A stretch of DNA of 64,000 bases from contig NZ_JASE01000002.1 of assembly GCF_000622325.1 (NCBI RefSeq), positions 124,001 through 188,000 on the forward strand. Direction: 5' to 3'. Both the position numbers and the translations under genes were made by a program. This stretch comes from Sulfitobacter geojensis. GTDB lineage: Bacteria > Pseudomonadota > Alphaproteobacteria > Rhodobacterales > Rhodobacteraceae. Below, piece after piece: positions 50,840 through 58,879 of this stretch (its first letter is position 1; each line of letters opens with the position of its first letter). The notes under the pieces were generated by a model that saw only the letters and a program-made list of their open reading frames with translations, was not told the DNA's origin and made no database searches.

Positions 50840-51486
50840 ACGTCCCACTCCACATCGAATTTTGTGATCAAGGCCTGCTGCTGCGCCTGAGTCAGCATCC
50901 GCGGGTTCATGCCACGCGTGAGCATGGCCAGTCGCGCGGTGTCTTCGAGTTCTTCGATGGCATTGCAGGCGGCTTCGATATCCTTGCCCGCAACAACCGG
51001 CCCGTGATTGGCCAGTATGACCGCACTACGCTTACCGGCAAGCCCACGCACAGCCTCCCCCATTGCCGGATCACCGGGCAAGAAGAACGGCAGCAACTTG
51101 ACCTTCCCCAGCTTCATGATTCCGTAAGGCGTTAACGGGGGCAAAAGATTGTCTTCATCGGCGTCCGGCATAAGCGACAGCGCGACCGAGTGACAGGAAT
51201 GTAAGTGCACCACTGCGCCTGCCGTGCTGCGTGTGTCGTAGAATGCAGTGTGAAGCGGCATTTCCTTCGTCGGCTTGTCGCCGTCGATGTGGTTTCCCGT
51301 CGCGTCAAATCGGCTGAGTCTACCAGGATCGAGCCTGCCGAAGCTTGTCCCGGTAGGGGAGACCAGAAGCCCGCCGTCTTCTGTTCGGGCAGAAATGTTG
51401 CCGGTGCTGCCACCGGTCAGGCCGCGATTAAACATCGACTTGGCCAGCAGGCAGATTTGCTCGCGCAGCTTTGCTTCGCTTATCAT
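50836..51486 (-). CDS. otnC: 3-oxo-tetronate-4-phosphate decarboxylase (class II aldolase family)
   Basis: ATG 51486 overlaps the otnK stop (ATGA) and gives 216 residues. Class II aldolase features are present: GGSTGNISAR, SPTGTSFGRLDP, and zinc ligands in VVHLHSCHSVAL and ANHGPVVAG, with an acidic catalytic residue in KPTKEMPLHTAFY. OtnC decarboxylates 3-oxo-tetronate-4-phosphate to DHAP and CO2. It is part of a tightly overlapped ltnD-otnK-otnC-otnI set. Confidence 0.93.
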   Translation of the reverse strand: MISEAKLREQICLLAKSMFNRGLTGGSTGNISARTEDGGLLVSPTGTSFGRLDPGRLSRFDATGNHIDGDKPTKEMPLHTAFYDTRSTAGAVVHLHSCHSVALSLMPDADEDNLLPPLTPYGIMKLGKVKLLPFFLPGDPAMGEAVRGLAGKRSAVILANHGPVVAGKDIEAACNAIEELEDTARLAMLTRGMNPRMLTQAQQQALITKFDVEWDV

Positions 51487-52754
51487 ACTGCATCCAGCTT
51501 TTCTTGGGCATCGGTAAAGAAGGTTTCTGTCCCGAAATTGCCGGACTTGAGAGTCAGGGCAATCTGATGCCCGCCCGACTGGCAATAGGTCCAAGGGACA
51601 CCCGGTGCGATTTCCGCGCCGATATCAAGTTGGGTCACTCCAAGCGCCTTGGTTACGGCCCCCGACGTCTCACCGCCCGCAACGATGACCCGGCGCGCCC
51701 CTTTATCTCGTGCGGCAACAGCACAGGCTGAAAGGGTAGCCTCTACAATCTCTCCGGCACCGGCCACTCCCAGTTTTTCCTGCGCTGCGCGAACGCTTTG
51801 CGGGTTGGCTGTTGCATAGATGATCGGAGCCTTGTCAAGTTCTTGTTTGGACAACCAATCAAGCGCTTTTTGCGGGCCGTTCTCGGCCAAAGCCAGCGGG
51901 TCCAACTGAAACGCCGGAATGCCGCGGCTTGTGTAGTCGGCCACCTGTTTGTTCGTCATGGCGGAGCAACTGCCGGACAGCACAATCGTTGCCACCCCAA
52001 GCTGCGGCGCCTTGGCCTTAGGGGCGTTTGCCGACAAGGTGCCATCCGCCAAATAGAGGGCGGGAAGAGGCATTGCTACGGCACTTCCGCCCGTCATCAG
52101 CGGCATATCACGGCAGGCTTCGGCGATTATCTCCAGATCCGAATTGGCAACAGCATCAACGACCACATGCGCCACGCCTTTGGCTTTCAGCTGCTCGAGT
52201 TCATTTCGAAGGGCGTCGGATCCTTGCGCCACTGTCAACCTGTCGGCCAGACCTACCGGGCGGGTGACCTGCGGCTGTAGAAGACGCATCAGGTTGCTGT
52301 CACGCATCGGGGTTAGCGGGTGATCCTTCATCGGGCTTTCTGCCAAGGGCTGCTGTCCGACAAACAGATTGCCCATAAAGATGGCGCGCCCATTTTCGGG
52401 GAAAGCCGGGCAATAGATCGTCTGGTCAGTGCCAAGGTCGGTCATCAGCGCCTCTGCGATGGGGCCAATGTTGCCTTCCGCTGTCGAGTCGAAGGTGGAG
52501 CAGTATTTCCAGAAAAATCTTTGCGCCCCTGCTGCCTGCAACCACTTCAACGCGGCTCGGGTCTCGGCGATGGCCTCATCAACCGGTGCAGTACGAGACT
52601 TTAGTGCGATGACTTCGAATGCAGCAGTTTCAGAGGGCGGGGTGTCGGGAACGCTGATGCGTAGGGAGACGCGTACACCACTTCGTGCAAGCAAGCCCGC
52701 GAGATCGGTCGCGCCTGTGAAATCATCGGCGATACAGCCTAGAACGGTGGTCAT
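51483..52754 (-). CDS. otnK: 3-oxo-tetronate 4-kinase (DUF1537 family)
   Basis: The 423-residue protein has the N-terminal substrate domain with LGCIADDFTGATDLAGLLA and the C-terminal ATP-binding domain with RVIVAGGETSGAVTKALG, both hallmarks of four-carbon acid sugar kinases. It phosphorylates 3-oxo-tetronate ahead of OtnC. Four-base overlaps join it to ltnD upstream and otnC downstream. Its length is the normal family length. Confidence 0.95.
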   Translation of the reverse strand: MTTVLGCIADDFTGATDLAGLLARSGVRVSLRISVPDTPPSETAAFEVIALKSRTAPVDEAIAETRAALKWLQAAGAQRFFWKYCSTFDSTAEGNIGPIAEALMTDLGTDQTIYCPAFPENGRAIFMGNLFVGQQPLAESPMKDHPLTPMRDSNLMRLLQPQVTRPVGLADRLTVAQGSDALRNELEQLKAKGVAHVVVDAVANSDLEIIAEACRDMPLMTGGSAVAMPLPALYLADGTLSANAPKAKAPQLGVATIVLSGSCSAMTNKQVADYTSRGIPAFQLDPLALAENGPQKALDWLSKQELDKAPIIYATANPQSVRAAQEKLGVAGAGEIVEATLSACAVAARDKGARRVIVAGGETSGAVTKALGVTQLDIGAEIAPGVPWTYCQSGGHQIALTLKSGNFGTETFFTDAQEKLDAV

Positions 52755-53668
52755 GTCTTTTCTCCCGGTAGGGTCAATCCAGCATTGCGGGCATATACTT
52801 TGGCGACTGCTGCGTCGTCTTCTTGCCCATGTCCCATCCCAGCAGCTGCAACGAATTGCTGTAGCGCCGCCGCAGTAATGGGTGCGCTGAACTGTGCTGA
52901 TTTTGCGATATCGAGCACGATGCCAAGGTCCTTGGGCCAGATGTTGACCGAACTATGCGGCGTGTAGTCCCCCGCCACGATATGGGGCGCGCGGTTCTCC
53001 AGCATCCAACTGGTTCCTGCGCATTTACTGATAACTTCAACAAACTTCTCAGGAGCCACGCCTTGGGTCATGCCAAAGGTGAGAGCCTCGGCCATGGTGG
53101 CGATATGGACGCCAGCCAAAAGCTGGTTCACAGCTTTCATCGCGCTGCCAGCCCCAACTTCGTCTCCAAGCTCGAAAACCGTTTCGGCGATGCTACTCAG
53201 CAGCGGGCGCGCGGCAGAGAATGCCTGCGGGGAGCCGGAAGCCATGATCGAAAGTTGACCGCTGGCGGCTTTGATCGACCCCCCGGAAATCGGCGCATCA
53301 AGATAGTGCACGCCGTGTTCACCGCACCTTACAGCCATTTTTTTGGCGAAAGCTGGAGGGACGGTCGCGCAGGCCAACACAACGGCGCCAGGTTTCAGTT
53401 TCGCAACGATGCTGTTTTTTCCGAATAGAACGCTTTCGGTTTGGGCCGCGTTCAATACCACCACCGCAATGGCATCCAGCCTTTCGGCGACCTCAGCAAG
53501 AGGAGCATCTTGCCCCCCCTCGGCTTTGAACTTGGCGATCTGGTCCGGGTTGATATCAACGCCCCAGACCTTGTGCCCACCACGCAGTGCTGAAGCGGCC
53601 ATACCATAGCCCATCGAGCCAAGGCCGATGATCGCAACATTTCTAGAGTTCTTGGTGTCGATGGTCAT
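52751..53668 (-). CDS. ltnD: L-threonate dehydrogenase
   Basis: The 305-residue protein belongs to the 3-hydroxyisobutyrate dehydrogenase family: NAD site NVAIIGLGSMGYGMAASAL near residues 10-28, substrate site DAPISGGSIKAASG, and the catalytic Lys in GAGSAMKAVNQLLAG. It oxidises L-threonate to 2-oxo-tetronate. The neighbouring otnK/C/I genes set it apart from other beta-hydroxyacid dehydrogenases. It follows the TRAP transporter with a 1-bp gap and a ribosome-binding site inside the transporter end. Confidence 0.92.
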   Translation of the reverse strand: MTIDTKNSRNVAIIGLGSMGYGMAASALRGGHKVWGVDINPDQIAKFKAEGGQDAPLAEVAERLDAIAVVVLNAAQTESVLFGKNSIVAKLKPGAVVLACATVPPAFAKKMAVRCGEHGVHYLDAPISGGSIKAASGQLSIMASGSPQAFSAARPLLSSIAETVFELGDEVGAGSAMKAVNQLLAGVHIATMAEALTFGMTQGVAPEKFVEVISKCAGTSWMLENRAPHIVAGDYTPHSSVNIWPKDLGIVLDIAKSAQFSAPITAAALQQFVAAAGMGHGQEDDAAVAKVYARNAGLTLPGEKT

Positions 53669-53669
53669 T

Positions 53670-55685
53670 TTAGTCTCCTTTTATCCAGTTCGGCAGCCAC
53701 AGGGCGACGTCAGGGAAGAACAGGACGATAGCAAGTGCGACGACCTGAATGCAGATAAAGGGGATGAGTGCGCGGAATATTTCTGACAAGCTCATGTCTT
53801 TAGGCGCAACAGACTTCAGGTAGAAGGCAGCAGGACCAAAAGGCGGAGAAAGGTAGCTGACCTGCATGTTCATCGCAAAAAGAATGCCGAACCATACCGG
53901 GTCCATGCCAAGCTTGATGATGATCGGCACGAAGATCGGCATGGTTAGCAATGCGATGCCGATCCAATCCATAAACAGGCCGAGGACCACGAGAATACCC
54001 ATCATGATCAGCACGATCACAATCGGTGACGCCCCACTATCAAGGATGGTGCTTTCGATGAACCGGTTGCCGCCCATCAGGTTATAGACCCCAACCAAAG
54101 CCGCCGCGCCAAGGCCGATCCAGATGATCATACCACAGGTCTCAAGCGTCTGTTTCAGGCTGTCGCGGATGAGAACCCAAGTCACCTCGCCCCGAACAGC
54201 TGCCGAAAGGAAAACACCGACAACCCCCATAGCGGCGGCTTCAGTAACAGAGGCGATGCCACCGTAGATCGAACCCAACACAGTCACCGCCACGCCAACC
54301 GGCAGGATCACACCCCTCATCTTGCGCAATTTCTCGGCCATTGGGATGTTAAGCTCCTCGTTCGAAATTGGCGGGCCCATCTCGGGGTTCGCGTAACAGC
54401 GGATAAGAATGTAGATGATGTAGAACGAAGCCAGCATCAGGCCCGGTGTCACTGTTGCAAGAAACAGGTCACCGATGGAAACGCTGGCGGTAAGCCCGTA
54501 AACGATCAGAACAATCGACGGCGGGATCATCGTGCCAAGCGAGCCACCCGCACAAACCGTGCCAATGGCCAGCGCGCGGTTATAGCCAAGCCGCAGCATC
54601 TGCGGCAGCGCGATCAGACCCAGAAGAACGATCTCGCCACCAATAATGCCGGAAATCGATGCAAGGAACACGGCTGCAACCAGTGTTTGAACAGCAACAC
54701 CGCCCTTGATGCGACCAGCGACAAGGCGCATCGCATCGTAAAGATCCCGCGCCATGCCTGAACGGTCCAACAAAGACGCCATCAAAACGAACATCGGTAT
54801 CGCCACGAGGACGTATTCATTGACGAAGGAATAGATCCGGCTTGATACCAAGGGCACGCCGGATGTTCCGAACCAAGCGATCGTGAACAGGATCGCAATC
54901 AGGCCGGTGACAAAGGCCAACGGGATACCCGTCAGGATCAGCACCATGATTGAACCGACAAGCAACAGTGAACCTGTTTGGATACCGAGGTTCCGACCTT
55001 CGGAAAACAACAAATAGCCGCCAATTGCGAGGATCGCGAAAACAGCACCGATGCCAATGATCGCCCATTTGCTGGGTGTTTCACCGGCGCTTTGGCGATA
55101 TCCGGTGCCCTTCCAGGCGGTCCAGATATGGCCAACGGACTGAATTGCCAAAACGATTGCAGTGATCAGAAGCATCATTTTGATAATGGCAGGCGTAGTT
55201 GGATTCCAAGCCGAGCCCGAGCGTTCAAGGCGAACGTCGCCCTGTGGTGTCCACCACGACTTTTCGACCATCGTGTAGGCCGCGTAGGCAATTGCGACTG
55301 CGAAAAACAGCGCAAGTAGGCCGTTTACGACATCCAACAGTCTCCGCGTTCCGCCACTTGTGCCGAAATAGATCAACCCGATACGGATATGTTTGTCTGC
55401 CGCCAGACACTGCATCCCACCGTACAGATAGCACGCCGCGATCAGCGCAATAACTGTTTCGTGGGCCCAAATCGTGGGGGCATTAAAGAAATAGCGTGCG
55501 ACGATCTCATAGAGTGAAATCAATGTCGCAATAGCAAACAGGAAACTAAAGACTGTTCCCACCGTGACAATGCCGCGATCCAGAGCATTCTGGGGGCCCG
55601 CACTGTCTTCTTCATGGACCTTTTTGAGCGCTTCAAGTTGCGCGTTGACTTCGGCTTCCGTTATCGCCGGTTCATGTTGTGCCAT
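53670..55685 (-). CDS. TRAP transporter fused DctQM membrane protein
   Basis: ATG 55685 follows GGGAGGGG and gives 671 residues. The N-terminal 200 residues are a DctQ domain (four spans, with the VEKSWW and HIRIGLIYF segments). Residues about 210-671 form the DctM domain, with 12 or more spans and the motifs GGSLGTMIPPSIVLIVYG and GLFMDWIGIALLTMPIF. Such fused QM proteins are a known TRAP type. It imports an acid, very probably L-threonate given the genes downstream. A hairpin separates it from the binding-protein gene. Confidence 0.93.
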   Translation of the reverse strand: MAQHEPAITEAEVNAQLEALKKVHEEDSAGPQNALDRGIVTVGTVFSFLFAIATLISLYEIVARYFFNAPTIWAHETVIALIAACYLYGGMQCLAADKHIRIGLIYFGTSGGTRRLLDVVNGLLALFFAVAIAYAAYTMVEKSWWTPQGDVRLERSGSAWNPTTPAIIKMMLLITAIVLAIQSVGHIWTAWKGTGYRQSAGETPSKWAIIGIGAVFAILAIGGYLLFSEGRNLGIQTGSLLLVGSIMVLILTGIPLAFVTGLIAILFTIAWFGTSGVPLVSSRIYSFVNEYVLVAIPMFVLMASLLDRSGMARDLYDAMRLVAGRIKGGVAVQTLVAAVFLASISGIIGGEIVLLGLIALPQMLRLGYNRALAIGTVCAGGSLGTMIPPSIVLIVYGLTASVSIGDLFLATVTPGLMLASFYIIYILIRCYANPEMGPPISNEELNIPMAEKLRKMRGVILPVGVAVTVLGSIYGGIASVTEAAAMGVVGVFLSAAVRGEVTWVLIRDSLKQTLETCGMIIWIGLGAAALVGVYNLMGGNRFIESTILDSGASPIVIVLIMMGILVVLGLFMDWIGIALLTMPIFVPIIIKLGMDPVWFGILFAMNMQVSYLSPPFGPAAFYLKSVAPKDMSLSEIFRALIPFICIQVVALAIVLFFPDVALWLPNWIKGD

Positions 55686-55718
55686 GGTCCCCTCCCGGAA
55701 CTTGAGCAATAAATACGG

Positions 55719-55746
55719 GCGAAGGGGCCAGAACCGGCCCCTTCGC
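55719..55746 (-). terminator. attenuator hairpin between dctP and dctQM
   Basis: GCGAAGGGGCC (55719-55729) pairs with GGCCCCTTCGC (55736-55746), an 11-bp perfect stem around AGAACC. On the minus strand it is followed by a mildly U-rich stretch. It probably limits read-through or protects the dctP message so that the binding protein is made in excess. Confidence 0.7.
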
Positions 55747-55766
55747 TACATTGCAAATGCTGAGCG

Positions 55767-56801
55767 TTACTCGGCCAGAAGGCCGGCCTCGGTGAGGTAT
55801 GTCGTGACGCTCTCGTAGGCTTTTCCAGCCATCTCGGAACGCTCTGCCCAATTTGCCCACTGCGACTTTGCGATGCCACGGAACCGCGCACGCTCTTCGT
55901 CAGACCAGTTGATCACGGTGATGTTGGGGTCGGTCATTGCTTCTGCAACAGCGATTTCGTTCTGCTCGTCCAGCTGGCTGACCATATCGCGCGCAAAGAC
56001 GGAAACAGACTCGTTCAGGAGGGCCTGAAAATCCTCGGGCAAGCCGTCATAGATCTCCTTGTTGATCGACACCTCGATCACAGGCATCGAGTGAAAGCCG
56101 GGGTAAAGCGGATATTTGGCGAACTCATGCATGCCTTGCGCATGGTTGGTCGAGAATACGGTATAATCCGCAGCGTCTATGACGCCTTTTTCCAGCGATG
56201 TGTAAACCTCGGAGCCGGGCAGGTTCACCGGCGATGCGCCCGCAGCGGCAAAGACTTCCTGAACCATGCCTTCCGGTGCGCGCATCTTGATACCTTCAAG
56301 ATCGTCAACACCATGGATCGGAACTGTCGACAGGAAAGCCTCAACGCCCGTTGCCGATGCTCCAAGGAATTGCAGACCATAGGGGTTTACCAGCTCGTTA
56401 AAGAGCTCCTTACCGCCGCCGTTTTCCATGTAGTCGAACATCTGCTCGGGTGCGGACCATGCACCGACAAGATTGCCCAACATGGCAAAAGCCGGATCCT
56501 TACCCGAGAAATATGACGGGTCCGTGATGTGGCCCTGCAGAATGCCCGCACCTACGGCGTCGAGCGTTTCATTGTGGGCCACCACGGTTCCCACTGGCAC
56601 AACGGTGATTTCGATGCGGCCGTCGGACAGTTCATTGACGCGATCGGCCCAAGCTTCCTCAATCGGAAAAAAGTTGTCCCCGGCCTGTGCGGAGGTCTGG
56701 AACGTCCATTGATAATCTTGCGCCAGCGCCGTGCTCGCTGAAAGCGTTGATGCGGCAACGATGCCACTCAGGACGAGCGACTTGAAAGTGTAGTGTGTCA
56801 T
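55767..56801 (-). CDS. TRAP transporter substrate-binding protein DctP (threonate type)
   Basis: ATG 56801 follows GGGAGGAACC and gives 344 residues. A signal peptide ends near STALAQDY. The body is a DctP/TAXI-type extracytoplasmic receptor: TFQTSAQAGDNFFPIEEAW, then IKMRAPEGMVQEVFAAAG with the conserved Arg that grips the substrate carboxylate. It delivers an acid sugar to the fused DctQM transporter. It is the first gene of the operon, divergent from the LacI regulator. Confidence 0.93.
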   Translation of the reverse strand: MTHYTFKSLVLSGIVAASTLSASTALAQDYQWTFQTSAQAGDNFFPIEEAWADRVNELSDGRIEITVVPVGTVVAHNETLDAVGAGILQGHITDPSYFSGKDPAFAMLGNLVGAWSAPEQMFDYMENGGGKELFNELVNPYGLQFLGASATGVEAFLSTVPIHGVDDLEGIKMRAPEGMVQEVFAAAGASPVNLPGSEVYTSLEKGVIDAADYTVFSTNHAQGMHEFAKYPLYPGFHSMPVIEVSINKEIYDGLPEDFQALLNESVSVFARDMVSQLDEQNEIAVAEAMTDPNITVINWSDEERARFRGIAKSQWANWAERSEMAGKAYESVTTYLTEAGLLAE

Positions 56802-56884
56802 GGTTCCTCCCACAGCGCCGAAATAGCGCTAGTTTTCAGTTGATCGTGGCCTCCTCCGAAACCACGGCAATGCCCGGATTACTC

Positions 56885-56926
56885 ACCGGTATCGCAACCG
56901 GTACCGATACCGGTATTGATACCAGT
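56885..56926. promoter_or_regulatory. 12-bp tandem ACCGGT operator array
   Basis: ACCGGT occurs at 56885, 56897 and 56909, and ACCAGT at 56921: four hexamers at exact 12-bp spacing, with units ACCGGTATCGCA, ACCGGTACCGAT and ACCGGTATTGAT. Units two and three also form an inverted repeat (ACCGGTA...TACCGGT). It lies between the dctP gene and the divergent LacI regulator and is the likely operator. Confidence 0.65.
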
Positions 56927-57047
56927 GCCCAATTTGCCCTAAGCTGTCAATACTTCGATGTCGACTTTGCGATACAGATGCGTGAACAAAGGCTTGGTTC
57001 TTGCTGGTGATGGGCCACCAAGCGACAGGCAAAATGGAGGCAAGTCT

Positions 57048-58094
57048 ATTAAAAGCAGGAAAACTTTAGCCGATGTCGCTGCCGCTGCCGGTGTCAGTAA
57101 AATGACAGCGTCGCGCGCGCTTCGTGGCGACAAAGACGTCTCGCAGGCGAACATTGAGCGGGTCAAACAGGCCGCACGCGAGATCGGCTACTACGGGAAT
57201 CAGTTCGCCTCCTCCCTCTCAAGCAAACACACCGACCTGATCGGCGTCGTGGTGCCCAGCCTGTCAAACATCGTTTTCCCGCAAGTCATGTCCGGGGTGA
57301 CCGACGCGCTGAAGGGCACCTTGCTGCAGCCGGTTTTCGGGGTAACCGACTATGACCCCGAAACAGAATACGAAACCTTGCGGAACATGCTGTCATGGCG
57401 CCCTGCTGGGTTGATCGTGACCGGGATTGACCAACCGCCCGAAACCCGCCAGCTGCTGAAAGACGCAGGCGTTCCGGTTGTACAAATCATGGATATCGAC
57501 GGCCATCCTGTCGACGCCTGTGTCGGGTTTTCGCATAGCGAGGCCGGCCATGACATTGCTGTCGCCCTGTTTGAGACAGGGTTACGGCGCTTCGGCTACG
57601 TGGGGCGAAACCTCGACAAGGACCTTAGGGCCGCGAAACGGAAACAAGGTTTCCACAGCGCACTGCGCAAACATGGACTCGCCTTTGCCGGCATTATTGA
57701 TGGATCGGATTTGCTGGTCGATGTGACTGCGCTTTCAGCTGTCGATTGCGGCCGCCGTTTGACTGCAGACCTTCTGAAACGACAGCCCGATCTTGATTGC
57801 ATCTACTTTTCAAACGATGATCTTGCGTTTGGCGGCCTATGTCACTGCATTGCCGAAGGCATCGACGTTCCAGGTGATGTCGCGCTAGCGGGTTTCAACG
57901 GTTTGGGTCTCATCGAAGGGTTTCCCGGCAAGATCGCAACTTCGCGGACAGCGCGCAAACAGATTGGCGAGCAAGCCGCACGGACGATCCTTGAGACTTT
58001 GGAACACTCTGCTGCCGAAATGGAAAAACTGCACATCCTGAAGCCAGAAATATCGCTTGGCGAACTGGCTGTGACCAATGACAAGCCCGACTGA
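57048..58094 (+). CDS. LacI-family regulator of the threonate operon
   Basis: The protein has a typical LacI HTH (KTLADVAAAAGVSKMTASRAL) directly at the start and a periplasmic-binding-like effector domain (DLIGVVVPSLSNIVFPQVM; GDVALAGFNGL). The start is odd: a perfect GGAGG (57036-57040) lies seven bases before an ATT codon at 57048, which would give the normal short LacI N-terminus (348 residues). In-frame ATG 56958 or GTG near 56982 would add about 20-30 unusual residues. The gene is divergent from dctP and next to the ACCGGT array. Confidence 0.88.
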   Translation: MKSRKTLADVAAAAGVSKMTASRALRGDKDVSQANIERVKQAAREIGYYGNQFASSLSSKHTDLIGVVVPSLSNIVFPQVMSGVTDALKGTLLQPVFGVTDYDPETEYETLRNMLSWRPAGLIVTGIDQPPETRQLLKDAGVPVVQIMDIDGHPVDACVGFSHSEAGHDIAVALFETGLRRFGYVGRNLDKDLRAAKRKQGFHSALRKHGLAFAGIIDGSDLLVDVTALSAVDCGRRLTADLLKRQPDLDCIYFSNDDLAFGGLCHCIAEGIDVPGDVALAGFNGLGLIEGFPGKIATSRTARKQIGEQAARTILETLEHSAAEMEKLHILKPEISLGELAVTNDKPD

Positions 58095-58399
58095 CCTTGA
58101 CCGGCTACGACTTTGATAGCTCTGCTCGCAAACTTTCAGAAATGCCTCTCGACTTGGAGGCCGAGATGACCCGTTGCGCGAGATCAAAATCGTTTCGACC
58201 GATCTGAGCTCCATCATACGATCGGTTTGGGTGTATTTCCGCGGCAGAACTGAGTCGCATAGTCCGCATCTGGATGATCGGAATGAGCAGCCGCGAGAGC
58301 ACGGTATCGGAACGGGAAAATCCGATATCTGTGAACGACCGGTCGAGTGACATGCACTGCACCGCAGCAACAAGTACGCCGCACGCGCGAAGGGATACT

Positions 58400-58690
58400 G
58401 CGTCAGCGAAGGCCTAGAACCCAAGGTCGGCTTTGTCCGCGTCTTTCCAGTTGGTGTGCGGTGCAGCGAACGGCACTCCCTCGCAGAACAGCCGTTCATG
58501 GACCATGCGGCGAAGGTGTCAGACTGAGCCCGACTCGGCCGTTGTGGTTTTCTGCTGCGTGCGCTCGCAGCGTGAAAAATGCAGCATGAGGGAAAAATTT
58601 CGTGCTGCCGCGCAGCGGTTCAACCCGCCATTCGTGGATGTCGCAGCATAGATCAGGCGTCGAATGTACAAGATGCGGGACGGAGCTTCC
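58400..58690 (+). repeat. dispersed repeat, copy C
   Basis: This copy matches copy A over almost its whole length (GCAGCGAACGGCA, GAGCCCGACTCGGCC, TGCTGCGTGCGCTCGCAGCG) and copy B over the second half. The shared frame is interrupted by TAG after PPFVDVAA, so any coding function is lost here. The rest of 58095-58879 has no recognised gene; an 85-codon minus-strand frame (58105-58362) is open but unidentified. Confidence 0.7.
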
Positions 58691-58879
58691 TTTTGCTCAC
58701 GCGGCTATTGCATTCGCAGCATCGCTTCGCGGATGCGGCATGCTCGCCGCTGCGTTGTAACCGAAGTCACCATACCAGTCATTCAAACCCCCGATAATAC
58801 GCTGATTTCATGCCATCTGTTCTACGGAGGAGAGTCCATAGGCATGTTTCATCTTAGGGGTTACCAAAAGTATGCGGGG

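Noticed and set aside
58105..58362. 85-codon minus-strand frame after the LacI gene
   Set aside because: It is open and moderately protein-like, but no domain or ribosome-binding site is evident and it adjoins a decayed repeat.
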